A program made the translations under genes and the position numbers. 54,666 nt of DNA. Source: VMSU01 sp031400755 (GTDB taxonomy: Bacteria > Desulfobacterota > Desulfobulbia > Desulfobulbales > VMSU01). Each line of letters opens with the position of its first letter. Position 1 is the stretch's first letter. Location: assembly GCA_031400755.1 (NCBI GenBank), contig JANNQL010000007.1, positions 1 through 54,666 of the forward strand. The letters are read 5' to 3'. Of this stretch, positions 36,651 to 44,221 are shown piece after piece. The notes under the pieces are model-generated. The model saw only the letters and a list, made by a program, of their open reading frames with translations. It was not told the DNA's origin and did no database searches.

Positions 36651-37001
36651 CTAGCCGAAGAAGCAGCCCTGGGGGTCTTTGGTGACCAATGCCAGGAAAT
36701 CTTCAATGGCCTTGACCTCTGGTGTCGGACCATAGCTATGCCATTTCATGTCTGCCCTTTGCCAGAAGACTTTCCAGGTCCCTTTGGTCGAGACATATGT
36801 GGCCTTGGCCACCATTGCCTCTATCTTCTCGTCCGGATTGCTCCACAGCGGGCGAATCTCGAAGATGACCACACTTTGGCCTTCGACTCGGAAGGATAGA
36901 TCTAACTCGTTTCGGAGGTGTACCGGGGGGCGCCGGGCTTCTATATACTTCCTGAGTCTCCCTCGCCCTTCTGTAGAAACGTACAGCAGGTAAAAGAACA
37001 C
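36651..37001 (-). CDS. DUF3024 family protein
   Basis: About 116 aa. The sequence LDLSFRVEGQSVVIFEIRPLW, VAKATYVSTKGTWKVFWQRADMKWHSY and the end DPQGCFFG match DUF3024, a small family of unknown function in proteobacteria. The start is uncertain: the neighbouring two-CW gene ends at 37006, and the best candidate is GTG 37001 with GGAG just upstream; TTG 37016 would overlap that stop. It is probably translated from the same message as the two-CW gene. Confidence 0.75.
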   Translation of the reverse strand: MFFYLLYVSTEGRGRLRKYIEARRPPVHLRNELDLSFRVEGQSVVIFEIRPLWSNPDEKIEAMVAKATYVSTKGTWKVFWQRADMKWHSYGPTPEVKAIEDFLALVTKDPQGCFFG

Positions 37002-37005
37002 AAGC

Positions 37006-37302
37006 CTACTCCACAAAGGCCTCTCCCTCTTCCTCTTTGACCTTCTGGTAGAAATGACATTCCCGGCAGTTGCCGACCTTCATGGCAAAAGTCCCTTGCA
37101 CCACGCCGCCACAGAGCGTTCCGACTATGCGCCAGCAACGGCGGCCAAGACACCTGCCGCCGTTATACTTGTCATCGGGATACACGGTGACCACGGCGGC
37201 TGGACATCCACAGAGTTTCCCGATCTTGTCGCCGCCGGGTTGGCGTCCGCATAACATGTATTCCCAGCAGTTCATCTTCTGCTGTGACCATTGGCTCGTC
37301 AT
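37006..37302 (-). CDS. Two-CW domain cysteine-rich protein
   Basis: A 98-aa protein with nine cysteines. NCWEYMLCGRQPGG and RCWRIVGTLCGG are the two CW segments; NCRECHFYQKVKEEEG follows. This is the small two-CW family of anaerobic deltaproteobacteria, presumed to bind metal or an iron-sulfur cluster. AGGAGT lies upstream of ATG 37302. It is the first gene of a pair with the DUF3024 gene. Role unknown. Confidence 0.75.
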   Translation of the reverse strand: MTSQWSQQKMNCWEYMLCGRQPGGDKIGKLCGCPAAVVTVYPDDKYNGGRCLGRRCWRIVGTLCGGVVQGTFAMKVGNCRECHFYQKVKEEEGEAFVE

Positions 37303-37459
37303 TCCCGAATACTCCTAACTGTTTATAAAGAGTTGCCGCATTCACTGCTGGGCAAACTCTGGATTCTCGATTTCCTGGACGCGTTCGTAACTCGATCAGG
37401 TTGACCCGCTTGGGCAATTCTTCCAATGAATCTTGAATAATTCTGTCCCCATTTCTCCA

Positions 37460-37969
37460 TCATTCTAAGATCAATCTCATTATTTCTGGTGCTGCCTGGA
37501 AACCGATTTTCTCGTAAATCGGCCTTCCCGCTTCACTGGCATTCAGTATAACCCGCTTGATTCCGTGGGCTTTGCAATAGTGCAGCGCTTGTTTCACGAT
37601 TCGCTTCGCGCAGTGCTTGTTTCTTTGATCATTCTCCGTATACATGCTGTGCAGGTAAGCGACATTACTGGACAAATCCTGAGGAGTGGGCACAAAACTG
37701 ACGATTGAGATAGCCCCACTCGCAATTATGCGATGCTCATCTTCAAATATCCATGCCTTGCAAGAGCCGTCCGGCAATTGACGCCGTAATTTTTGAATAT
37801 ATGTCCTCTCAATTTCAGCAAACCTTGAACTATCGATATCTTCGCCTTTTTTCTCCCATATTTCTTCAAACATCTTTCGGTGATGAATCGCCAAGAGGGG
37901 AATATCGCTTACGGTGGCTTCCCGTATACGCACTTTATCTATTCTTTTGGATCCTTCAGTCATAAGCAT
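37460..37969 (-). CDS. GNAT-family N-acetyltransferase
   Basis: A 169-aa acetyltransferase. VRIREATVSDIPLLAIHH opens the fold; YLHSMYTENDQRNKHCAKRIVKQAL is the acetyl-CoA-binding segment, although the usual Q/R-x-x-G-x-G/A is degenerate, and LNASEAGRPIYEKIGFQ is the family's typical end. Substrate unknown. The gene starts only a few bases after a partial attC-like arm (37975-38005) and has AT-richer composition than the core, as expected for a captured cassette gene. Confidence 0.8.
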   Translation of the reverse strand: MLMTEGSKRIDKVRIREATVSDIPLLAIHHRKMFEEIWEKKGEDIDSSRFAEIERTYIQKLRRQLPDGSCKAWIFEDEHRIIASGAISIVSFVPTPQDLSSNVAYLHSMYTENDQRNKHCAKRIVKQALHYCKAHGIKRVILNASEAGRPIYEKIGFQAAPEIMRLILE

Positions 37970-37974
37970 ATAAA

Positions 37975-38005
37975 AGTTAACAAGAGCGCTCAGCCGCGCC
38001 GTCTC
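37975..38005 (-). repeat. Partial attC-like site (3' half only)
   Basis: On the minus strand this reads GGCGCGGCTGAG..., then GTTAACT. It resembles the 3' half of the good attC at 41161-41250 (GCGCGGTCGGCTGA...GTTGTCC) and of many known attC sites, but no matching 5' half exists before the stop of the methyltransferase gene ten bases away. It is either a truncated site or chance. Confidence 0.35.
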
Positions 38006-38014
38006 TTTAAAATA

Positions 38015-38500
38015 TTACACCCACCGTCTAACTCTGTTTTTGTATTGGATATATTCTTCCCCGTAAGTGCTTTCTAGATATTTTTCCTCGCGCAGCACAA
38101 CACCAAAGTTAAATATTAGAAATAACAAAAGAAGTGCAATTAAATGCCAAGCTGAATTTGCAAAGATTGCAATACTCCCCATAACCAACAACAGAGATAG
38201 GTATAAAGGATTTCTGGTAAATTGAAATGAGCCCTCTATGATGAATTTTGTCGTCGGATGATTGTAATTAATCGCTGTTTTATATTTTTTCATAACAATC
38301 AAGGCGTTAATAGCGATGTAGGCCGATGCGACAAACAATGGTATTCCGAAAATAAAACGTAAAATCCACCTGTGAAACATGAGGTTGAAGGGAAATAGCA
38401 CTTGAGCTATGAAACCGATTAAAATAAGCGCAAAGAAAAGAACGGGCGGGGGCACAATACCTTTGAAATACTTCTTTGGATCTTCCATATGTTCACCCAA
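38015..38500 (-). CDS. Isoprenylcysteine methyltransferase-like membrane protein
   Basis: A 161-aa membrane protein with four or five helices and the ICMT/PEMT signature: GSFQFTRNPLYLSLLL near the middle and REEKYLESTYGEEYIQYKNRVRRWV at the end, which bind S-adenosylmethionine and lipid in this superfamily. Bacterial members methylate unknown lipophilic substrates. It lies between two attC-like sites on the minus strand and is a likely cassette gene. Confidence 0.8.
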   Translation of the reverse strand: MGEHMEDPKKYFKGIVPPPVLFFALILIGFIAQVLFPFNLMFHRWILRFIFGIPLFVASAYIAINALIVMKKYKTAINYNHPTTKFIIEGSFQFTRNPLYLSLLLVMGSIAIFANSAWHLIALLLLFLIFNFGVVLREEKYLESTYGEEYIQYKNRVRRWV

Positions 38501-38560
38501 TGGGATCGAATAAGTTCCATCAAATTTGAGATTGCCAAATTTCTACATTTTTGTATCAGA

Positions 38561-38667
38561 GGCAAACGGGGTCGGATGAGCAGCGGCCAGTCTGCTCGAT
38601 CCGAGTTGATGGCCCGAAGGCGCACCTGAGATGAACTTTCTCGAAGTCGCTCTGCTCATCCGACCCC
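38561..38667 (-). repeat. attC-like hairpin with long perfect arms
   Basis: CGGGGTCGGATGAGCAG (38567-38583) pairs with CTGCTCATCCGACCCCG (38651-38667). On the minus strand the right-hand arm ends in GTTTGCC, and a 23-base stretch (38565-38587) is identical to 43555-43577 in the site upstream of another cassette gene. The RYYYAAC box at the other end is not recognisable. The rest of the 372-base gap 38501-38872 shows no gene. Confidence 0.5.
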
Positions 38668-38872
38668 GATGGAATGGGGCCTTTCTTCAAGAAAAAACAA
38701 GGTCAATTTTTCATATTTTTTCTTGATTAAGTCAATCAGTTGCTTTGGTCAGACGTTGATCACCGCCCTGAGGCGTAAGTGGAAGTCCATCTGTAATCGT
38801 TCCATTTTCTCCAATGACCCCGGTCTACTCGCCCCCCTTTCCTGAGTACTCTTTTGATTTCGATTTAACACC

Positions 38873-40315
38873 TTAGGCTACCCCCAGCATGGCCAGCACG
38901 TGATGGCCCAATCGGGTCAGACGGTAGCGCTGAAGGCGGCTCTGGGGTTTGTCGGGGATGGTCATTTCCACAAAACCACCGTTCAAAACAGGCGCGAGAT
39001 AATGCTTGCGGAAGTGTTCAGCATCCTTGAGGCCTATCTTTTCCTGCAATTCGCGGCGAGTCATGGCGTCGGTGAGGACAGTCAGAACGGCAGCGACTTC
39101 CGGGGTGACTTCCGGGGTGACTTCCGGGGTGACTTCCGGGGTGACTTCCGGGGCAAAGAAGGTAAGGGTGACGCCGGTGTTGGCATCGGCGCGCCACGCG
39201 GGCGCACGTATCCCGTACTCTTCGCAGGCCTTGCGGATCATGACACAGCCTCGTCCCAGTTTCTCCATCAGGCCGCGCAGATAGAGGATATGGGCGATGT
39301 CGGGATTGCGCAGGACAGAGAGGTGTCCCTTGACAAGATCATCCGGAGAAATGCCTTCCGGCAGGTTGCCAGAGTTCCAGATCTCCAGGCGATTAGGGTA
39401 AATGTGAACGGCGATCCCCCCCCGAAAGTCGGCGTAGTCGCGATGGGCAAAGGCATTAACCAAGCCTTCGCGAATAGCCTCGGGAGGGTATAGGCTTTGC
39501 TCTTCCCGTGCCAGCCGGGAGGGACGGAAGAGGCTGCGGCTGGGGGTGTTGCGCTGTATGAAGGTGAAAGTCTGTTCCAGCATCTGTACTAGAGGACCTT
39601 CTATGTTCTTGTGGTCGCGATAGGTCTCGTCGCTCTTGTCACTGGTGTAGCAGACGGCCCGTACCCGTACCTGCGGATGGCGTATAGCTGAGTGAGTGGC
39701 AAAGAGGACATCGCCGCCATTGGTAAGCCGTCCGTATTTCACCAGCCCCATCCTTTCCAGGGCTTCAATGGGGCTCCTGCTCTCATTGAATGCCGGATCC
39801 GATCGATGGATCGTGGCAGCTTGACGTGCGGTGCTGCGGATTTCTTCCTGATCGAGGTCCCGTTCAAGGTTGGCGTCGGAAAAGCGCCGTTCCCAACGTT
39901 CCGGTTCGACTTGGCGGCGCATTACCATGTCTTTGATGGTCTCGACATCGGCCCGCCTGATCCGGTCTCCTGCGCGGATGAAAATTTCATTCCGGAAACT
40001 GAAGGGGATATCTTGACCAAAAGGGACTTCAATGACCAAGACATGCTTGCCTTCCAGAGGTTGTTCCTGAAAGGAGACGAGGGCCTTGGGGGCAAGCCCC
40101 GAAGTTATAATTTTTTCCAGTTCCTTGATGTCCTGCCCGGCAGGAACGCCCACGACATCGCCGTTATCTGCAATGCCTATGACCAAGTAACCGCCGTCAG
40201 AATTCAGAAAAGCGCAGACCACGTGTCCAATAGCAGTCGGATTGATGCCTGCTTTGAGCTCCAGGCGCTGACCTTCCCCCAATGAGAGCATACGTTGTAA
40301 GGTCTCTCGGTTCAT
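38873..40315 (-). CDS. AlbA_2-type ATP-binding protein with TPEV tandem repeat
   Basis: A 480-aa protein. Residues 10-125 form an AlbA_2 (Schlafen-type AAA_4) domain: EGQRLELKAGI, AFLNSDGGYLVIGIADNGDVVG. A HATPase_c_4-like part follows (about 270-385: YPPEAIREGLVNAFAHRDY, IWNSGNLPEGI, RGLMEKLGRGCVMI). Then five PEV units in tandem (TPEVTPEV..., residues about 395-415) form a hinge to a C-terminal winged-helix-like domain. Such proteins are annotated as transcriptional regulators or RecG-like and often lie in defence islands. It overlaps the DUF4062 gene by ATGA, so they work together. DNA or RNA targets unknown. Confidence 0.8.
   Translation of the reverse strand: MNRETLQRMLSLGEGQRLELKAGINPTAIGHVVCAFLNSDGGYLVIGIADNGDVVGVPAGQDIKELEKIITSGLAPKALVSFQEQPLEGKHVLVIEVPFGQDIPFSFRNEIFIRAGDRIRRADVETIKDMVMRRQVEPERWERRFSDANLERDLDQEEIRSTARQAATIHRSDPAFNESRSPIEALERMGLVKYGRLTNGGDVLFATHSAIRHPQVRVRAVCYTSDKSDETYRDHKNIEGPLVQMLEQTFTFIQRNTPSRSLFRPSRLAREEQSLYPPEAIREGLVNAFAHRDYADFRGGIAVHIYPNRLEIWNSGNLPEGISPDDLVKGHLSVLRNPDIAHILYLRGLMEKLGRGCVMIRKACEEYGIRAPAWRADANTGVTLTFFAPEVTPEVTPEVTPEVTPEVAAVLTVLTDAMTRRELQEKIGLKDAEHFRKHYLAPVLNGGFVEMTIPDKPQSRLQRYRLTRLGHHVLAMLGVA
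39095..39154 (-). repeat. 12-bp tandem repeat, five copies, coding
   Basis: GACTTCCGGGGT (plus-strand reading) repeats five times without a break, the last copy differing at one base. It encodes the TPEV hinge of the AlbA_2 protein. Being a multiple of three, copy-number slippage would change hinge length without a frameshift. Confidence 0.9.
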
Positions 40316-40959
40316 GGCTTTCCTCCCTGACGTTGGTCGATGCTCGCCTGAACCCGGGCCGGATCAGCCAAGTTCTCCTTGATGAATCGTTCAACCTCCT
40401 GAAAGCGGGAAAACTGGGCCGTGGCAAAAAGCAGGGCATCTTCGTCGGTATTGAATTCCTGAACCCAATTGCCGTGACGCTCCGTCAGCGGTTTTTCCTG
40501 CCGGGTTGCTTCCTCGTACATGTCGATGACACGGAAGTCGGTGAGGGAGCTGGCGCTTTTTTTCAGTTTCAGCTTCTGGCGCTTCTCCGAGGTGCCGCAA
40601 CCGATATCACGCAACAGACGTCGGGCAAAAACGACGTGATCATGGGACAGCAGCCAACGTGGTTTGTTCAGGGCGATTGCCCGCTGAATTTCCTGGTGGG
40701 TTATTGAAAGGTCATCGCCATCCTTGCCGCTGCCGTAGAATGGCGTGATAATGCAAAAAAAGAGGTTGCACGCATCGACCGCGGCCAAGCAATTTTGAAA
40801 GGCAGTTTGGTCAGAGCGCACTGGCAAGGTTCCTTTGTGAGACATCCAGACTTCGTACCCAAATGCCGTCAACAATGTGTAAATGCGTTCCAACAGTTCC
40901 TCGACACCGTAAACGGTAGAGGAAACGAGGATCACGGGTTTCTTGGCACTCTTGTCCAT
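40312..40959 (-). CDS. DUF4062-domain protein
   Basis: A 215-aa protein. KPVILVSSTVYGVEELLERIY, FGYEVWMSHKGTLPV, CLAAVDACNLFFCIITPFYGSG and HQEIQRAIALNKPRWL are the DUF4062 pattern, a Rossmann-like, TIR/nucleotidase-like domain common in NLR-type and defence proteins. The last 80 residues are helical and charged. ATG 40959 has GAGGAAAG upstream; a start at 41004 is less supported. The stop overlaps the start of the AlbA_2 gene (ATGA). The pair may be a two-component sensor or defence module. Confidence 0.75.
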   Translation of the reverse strand: MDKSAKKPVILVSSTVYGVEELLERIYTLLTAFGYEVWMSHKGTLPVRSDQTAFQNCLAAVDACNLFFCIITPFYGSGKDGDDLSITHQEIQRAIALNKPRWLLSHDHVVFARRLLRDIGCGTSEKRQKLKLKKSASSLTDFRVIDMYEEATRQEKPLTERHGNWVQEFNTDEDALLFATAQFSRFQEVERFIKENLADPARVQASIDQRQGGKP

Positions 40960-41160
40960 AGGCTTTCCTCTATGATTCAGCAAGCAACCCCTCGGGAATC
41001 TCAACAGGGGTTTTAGGACGGAAACTATCTAGAACTTGAGATAAGCAGCAGTGTAGGAATTGTCTCCAGTCGAGAGCACCCCCCTGGTTTTCGCTTAAAT
41101 CTCTATTATCTTCCTCACATACTCACTATTTATTACAGAGCCAAGGCTGACTTTGACCAT

Positions 41161-41250
41161 GGACAACGCCAAAGTCAGCCGACCGCGCCACTGAAGGTGC
41201 AGAAAAAAAATCAGCAGCTTCACGCGGTCGGCTGAAGTGAATGGTTGGGC
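41161..41250 (-). repeat. attC recombination site (strong)
   Basis: Read on the minus strand it begins with GCCCAAC (41250-41244), a perfect RYYYAAC box, continues CATTCACTTCAGCCGACCGCG, and after a loop returns CGCGGTCGGCTGACTTTGGC and GTTGTCC (41167-41161). The 11-bp inner arms are perfect; the outer arms contain unpaired bases as in true attC sites. It lies 55 bases after the stop of the membrane-protein gene. Confidence 0.75.
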
Positions 41251-41305
41251 GATTTTTGCTGGTTGGTTTTCACGAAAGATAGCTCTGTCCACCTTTTCCT
41301 TTTTT

Positions 41306-41962
41306 TCAAGAAACCGGAGTTGGGGGTGGTTTTCCCTGAAGCTGAGCGATATACAATGCGGGGCCAAAATATTCGTTAAAAAAGAGAGTTACAGCAAAGA
41401 TGCCTATACAAATCGCGGTCAACAAAAATGCGATGGACGCCACCATGTCAATCGCATTGCCCCAAATTGAAGCGATGGCGCAGCCAGCAGCCATTCCACC
41501 ACTCAACTCTACAAATGCGTTCATTGCACGAAGGCGAACGCGAGGTATTTCAAGTGAAGCCTCAATAAGTGCTACCATCTGATGTCTGTCTGCAGGGGGC
41601 GCCAATACGCCATTTGCAGCGTTGGCAGGGGGTTGTGGGATATTTTTTGAAAGATTTGTGGCCTTGGAGGCGAGGGTAAACGTTAGCCATATCAAGGCGC
41701 GGGCAATAATCCAGCCTGCCAATGCTAGCCCTATACCAATCAAAACGTTTGCCACAGTTGCATCTTTAAGCAGTGGGCTCTTGAAATCAATCAGCTCGCC
41801 TAATCTAATATAGGATAAGCTCTCCAACACGCTCAAATGTGTCTGATGTTTGACGGCAATAGAACCAACGCACCCGAAGGCAAACAAGACGAGCCTGTGG
41901 AGGGGCAGGGCTGCTGAAGCGGCCTCAAGATAGGTTGAGCCAAAGGATTCCCATGCGGACAT
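41306..41962 (-). CDS. Hypothetical membrane protein, second gene of a two-gene cassette
   Basis: A 218-aa protein with about four hydrophobic segments (near 20-37, 70-100, 155-170 and 172-190) and a central soluble loop. MVALIEASLEIPRVRLRAMNAFVELSGGMAAGC lies before the last helices. No family recognised. It starts 3 bases after the stop of the 287-aa gene, so the two are cotranslated. An attC follows. A soluble protein coupled to a membrane protein in one cassette is a layout common in anti-phage modules, but nothing in the sequence proves it. Confidence 0.6.
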   Translation of the reverse strand: MSAWESFGSTYLEAASAALPLHRLVLFAFGCVGSIAVKHQTHLSVLESLSYIRLGELIDFKSPLLKDATVANVLIGIGLALAGWIIARALIWLTFTLASKATNLSKNIPQPPANAANGVLAPPADRHQMVALIEASLEIPRVRLRAMNAFVELSGGMAAGCAIASIWGNAIDMVASIAFLLTAICIGIFAVTLFFNEYFGPALYIAQLQGKPPPTPVS

Positions 41963-41965
41963 AAT

Positions 41966-42829
41966 TTAGGCCACAGCTATAAACATTAAATCCCCGCCAT
42001 TCAGATCAAAGCCCAACGACTCTACAATTGGCGAGACATACAATTCTACGGGCTCTCCGTTGTGGTGAGGATGCAAGGCGTCAAAATCCCGCCGCGATGA
42101 CAGTTGAAGTGTAACCTCTCGGTCTGTCGAAAGATTGAGGATTTTTGCGCCTGGTTTTGCATAATCATTGCCTCGATCTAAGCTTCTTATTATCACCATT
42201 ACGCGGACTGGCGCGGCCAGTTCACGTTGAGATGCAATCTGATGAAATCGTTTTGCTCTTTGTGAATCGAAGGCAAGGGGGGGATGTGGGAGACTCCCAC
42301 GCAAAGAAATGTCTACAGAACTTCCATCCAGTCTCGCAGGCACTATTTGCCCCACGAGTTGATCAATCTCTTTGACCACAGATCTATTTGAGTATGCCGC
42401 TGCCCATTCAGGATGCGAGGCCTGGCGCAGATCGTCAAAAGTTTGAATATTCCTCTGTCTTGCTTCGACGTAACGAGAGCGTTCAGCATGTTGCGCGGCA
42501 ATTGTCTGATGTTGAACTAAGCCTTGCTGCACGGCGCTATCAAATACGGGTCGGATTGAAGCATATACTCGATCTATGATTCTGTTCGCCCCATTTCGAA
42601 CGGCATCAAGTATGATGCCCCCCTCCCTTGGGTATTCGGCAATGAATTCGGTTTCTTGATACTGTTCATCTGTAAGGCGCGCGTGCTTCCAAACCTCACC
42701 ATTGGTGTTGATTAGGTAGGCTCGATCAATGGCCCTCTGCATATGCTCATATGTGTTTGCAAGCACACGAATAGATACTTTGTGATCAACCGTGATTGTT
42801 CCGTCAAAGTGGACGATAAAAGACGCCAA
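41966..42829 (-). CDS. Hypothetical soluble protein, first gene of a two-gene cassette
   Basis: A 287-aa protein. MASFIVHFDGTITVDHKVSIRVLANTYEHMQRAIDRAYL looks like an N-terminal beta-rich domain followed by a helix; the C-terminal 60 residues (KILNLSTDREVTLQLSSRRDFDAL...GFDLNGGDLMF) again look like a small beta-barrel. No family recognised with confidence. It starts 29 bases after the GTTGAGC end of the upstream attC, exactly as the first gene of a cassette should. Confidence 0.6.
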   Translation of the reverse strand: MASFIVHFDGTITVDHKVSIRVLANTYEHMQRAIDRAYLINTNGEVWKHARLTDEQYQETEFIAEYPREGGIILDAVRNGANRIIDRVYASIRPVFDSAVQQGLVQHQTIAAQHAERSRYVEARQRNIQTFDDLRQASHPEWAAAYSNRSVVKEIDQLVGQIVPARLDGSSVDISLRGSLPHPPLAFDSQRAKRFHQIASQRELAAPVRVMVIIRSLDRGNDYAKPGAKILNLSTDREVTLQLSSRRDFDALHPHHNGEPVELYVSPIVESLGFDLNGGDLMFIAVA

Positions 42830-42857
42830 TTTTCACCCCTCTAATTGCAATTTACAA

Positions 42858-42929
42858 GCTCAACGATACGGCCCAGGGGCTGACAAACAGCCCGTCAGTG
42901 CTGGCAGTCCCTGCAGCCGCTGGTTATAG
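42858..42929 (-). repeat. attC recombination site (strong)
   Basis: On the minus strand it runs from CTATAAC (42929-42923) through CAGCGGCTGCAGGGACTG to a loop and back through CAGCCCCTGGGCCGTATC to GTTGAGC (42864-42858), a perfect GTTRRRY core. The arms pair with bulges (AAC, GGC, AGGG and CTG blocks match in order). It begins three bases after the stop of the 200-aa gene, typical cassette packing. Confidence 0.75.
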
Positions 42930-42931
42930 CC

Positions 42932-43534
42932 TCAATTTTCAATATATTCCTTGGTAAAGGAATACTCAACATCCCCATTTGCATCAGGATTTAAAGTCGT
43001 CTGCTTGCCACGAATCCAGATTTTGAATTCGTTCACACTTTTGGGATGCAAAACCCTAACAGGGATACGAGCCGAGACACGCTGACCGACCAGTGATTCT
43101 AATGTGACTCTCTTGTTCATGGTTAGATTGAGACGCTTAGAAGGGAAATGCCAGTATTTCCAAGGATTGCGCCCACCGGTGTAGGCAGCCTCTCCTCTAG
43201 AATCCAATTTCAATGTCGCATCAATCAGGATAGAACCAACTACAACTGGAATGTGGAGCAACTCTGGAGGTTCAAATTCAAAAGGTATATCTCCTGCGTG
43301 ACGTCGAGAAACTATTTCTACATCAAAATCTGACGGCTTCAGGTCAGTTTCTACTGTCGAAATGAAAATTTGGTTAGCCAAAAGGGATGCGACAACAGAA
43401 ACAAAAAAACCAAAGATTGCACTTGCTAGAGCGATATAGGGCTGTGGTGCATGTTCTGGGCAATATAGGGGCTGACCATCACGCAAGCATCGACAACTAC
43501 GATTTCCAGTGACACCGAAGCATCGAAAACTCAT
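42932..43534 (-). CDS. Hypothetical single-pass membrane protein with N-terminal Cys cluster
   Basis: A 200-aa protein. The first 27 residues hold Cys5, Cys14, Cys16, Cys25 and His28 (CFGVTGNRSCRC...YCPEH), a likely zinc site; a membrane helix follows (about 33-57) and then a beta-rich domain of about 140 residues. No family recognised. It starts 17 bases after the end of one attC-like site and its stop abuts another, so it is probably a one-gene integron cassette. Confidence 0.6.
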   Translation of the reverse strand: MSFRCFGVTGNRSCRCLRDGQPLYCPEHAPQPYIALASAIFGFFVSVVASLLANQIFISTVETDLKPSDFDVEIVSRRHAGDIPFEFEPPELLHIPVVVGSILIDATLKLDSRGEAAYTGGRNPWKYWHFPSKRLNLTMNKRVTLESLVGQRVSARIPVRVLHPKSVNEFKIWIRGKQTTLNPDANGDVEYSFTKEYIEN

Positions 43535-43550
43535 ACTTTCTTCCCTATAT

Positions 43551-43641
43551 GGCTAACGGGGTCGGATGAGCAGCGGCGGCCACTGAACTAGCCACGAATA
43601 GCGCAACGCTGCTCCCCGCCGTCTGGTTGACCCGCTTAGGT
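43551..43641 (-). repeat. attC-like site, imperfect
   Basis: On the minus strand it starts ACCTAAG (43641-43635), pairs CGGGTC with GACCC and AGCAGCG with CGCTGCT, and ends GTTAGCC (43557-43551). The two core boxes each depart from consensus by one base, and the spacers are unequal. It shares 23 identical bases with the site at 38561-38667. The 200-aa cassette gene starts 17 bases after it. Confidence 0.5.
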
Positions 43642-43643
43642 GT

Positions 43644-43750
43644 TCAGTTTTTTTATGGCAAACCATTCCAACTGCCAGTTAGCAAAAATGGTGCCCGAAG
43701 GAATCGGTAAGCCGAAAAGACAAATTTATCCATTCTGCCATAAAACTGAC
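43644..43750. repeat. Small inverted repeat beside the array end
   Basis: TCAGTTTTTTTATGGCA (43644-43660) and, inverted, TGCCATAAAACTGA (43737-43750) are near-matching termini of a 107-base non-coding stretch that starts right at the end of the attC-like site. The remaining gap to 43969 shows no gene; it should hold the promoter of the Nif11-like gene. Confidence 0.4.
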
Positions 43751-43969
43751 GTTACAGTATCGGGGAGGCATTTTTTTGTCAATCAAGTTCCTTAATGTAA
43801 AATTTCAGCATCATAAGAATCCGCCTTCCCTCAAAGCTAGAGATTCCTCCTGCACATCCACCTGCATGTCGAAGATCAAAAAATATGTATCTCTTTCGAT
43901 GGTCAGTTCGTCAACAGGTATAAATCCAAAACTGGCGACATTTGTTGCCCAAACCAAAAAGGAGGAACT

Positions 43970-44158
43970 ATGCCACTAGACGATGCCCGCAAGTTTGTAG
44001 TCAAGATGAGAGAGGACCGGAAGTTCCGGGAGCAGGTTTTGCAAACAATAAGTTCGGAAGACTTGGCTTTGTTCCTGCACAGAAAGAGCATGATGTTCGA
44101 CCAGCGTGAACTGGCGGGCGCTATGGCTGAATGTATGGAGCAAATGGAGCAGAGGTAA
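43970..44158 (+). CDS. Nif11-like short protein
   Basis: A 62-aa protein. MPLDDARKFVVKMREDRKFREQVLQTIS, then DLALFLHRKSMMFDQRELAGAM, follows the Nif11 leader pattern (S-x-E/D-x-A/x-x-F-x-x-x-x-x-D-x-x-F-R). Nif11 domains occur as stand-alone proteins or as leaders of ribosomally made peptides; no core peptide with a GG cleavage site follows here, as the protein ends after an acidic tail. AAGGAGGA precedes ATG 43970. It converges with the ECF sigma factor gene. Confidence 0.65.
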   Translation: MPLDDARKFVVKMREDRKFREQVLQTISSEDLALFLHRKSMMFDQRELAGAMAECMEQMEQR

Positions 44159-44170
44159 AGGAGCTTACAG

Positions 44171-44208
44171 CAAAAAGGAAGGCTGGATACGTTCGCATCC
44201 AGCCTTCC
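44171..44208 (-). terminator. Terminator of the ECF sigma factor gene
   Basis: GGAAGGCTGGAT (44177-44188) pairs perfectly with ATCCAGCCTTCC (44197-44208). On the minus strand the stem is followed by TTTTTG, so it ends the sigma factor transcript; on the plus strand it may also stop the Nif11-like gene less efficiently. Confidence 0.75.
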
Positions 44209-44221
44209 CTACGGACAAACA

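Larger units (their letters stand above)
37975..43641 (-). mobile_element. Integron cassette array without integrase (CALIN-like)
   Basis: This block has minus-strand genes separated by attC-like hairpins at 43551-43641, 42858-42929, 41161-41250, 38561-38667 and a partial one at 37975-38005, all in the same orientation as the genes. Genes follow closely after each site and have unrelated, mostly unknown functions. There is no tyrosine recombinase gene anywhere in the window. Outer limits are uncertain; the DUF4062-AlbA pair inside may or may not be a cassette. Confidence 0.6.

Noticed and set aside
37398..37413. GGTTGACCCGCTT shared with the attC-like site at 43626-43638 as another attC
   Set aside because: A 13-base match is expected by chance in a window this size, and no pairing arm or GTTRRRY box lies at a proper distance.
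39095..39154. Tandem repeat as a CRISPR array
   Set aside because: Units are contiguous 12-mers without spacers and encode a protein hinge in frame.
41095..41367. Minus-strand open frame of 90 aa across the attC region
   Set aside because: It overlaps the end of the membrane-protein gene and the attC hairpin, has no ribosome site and no family features.
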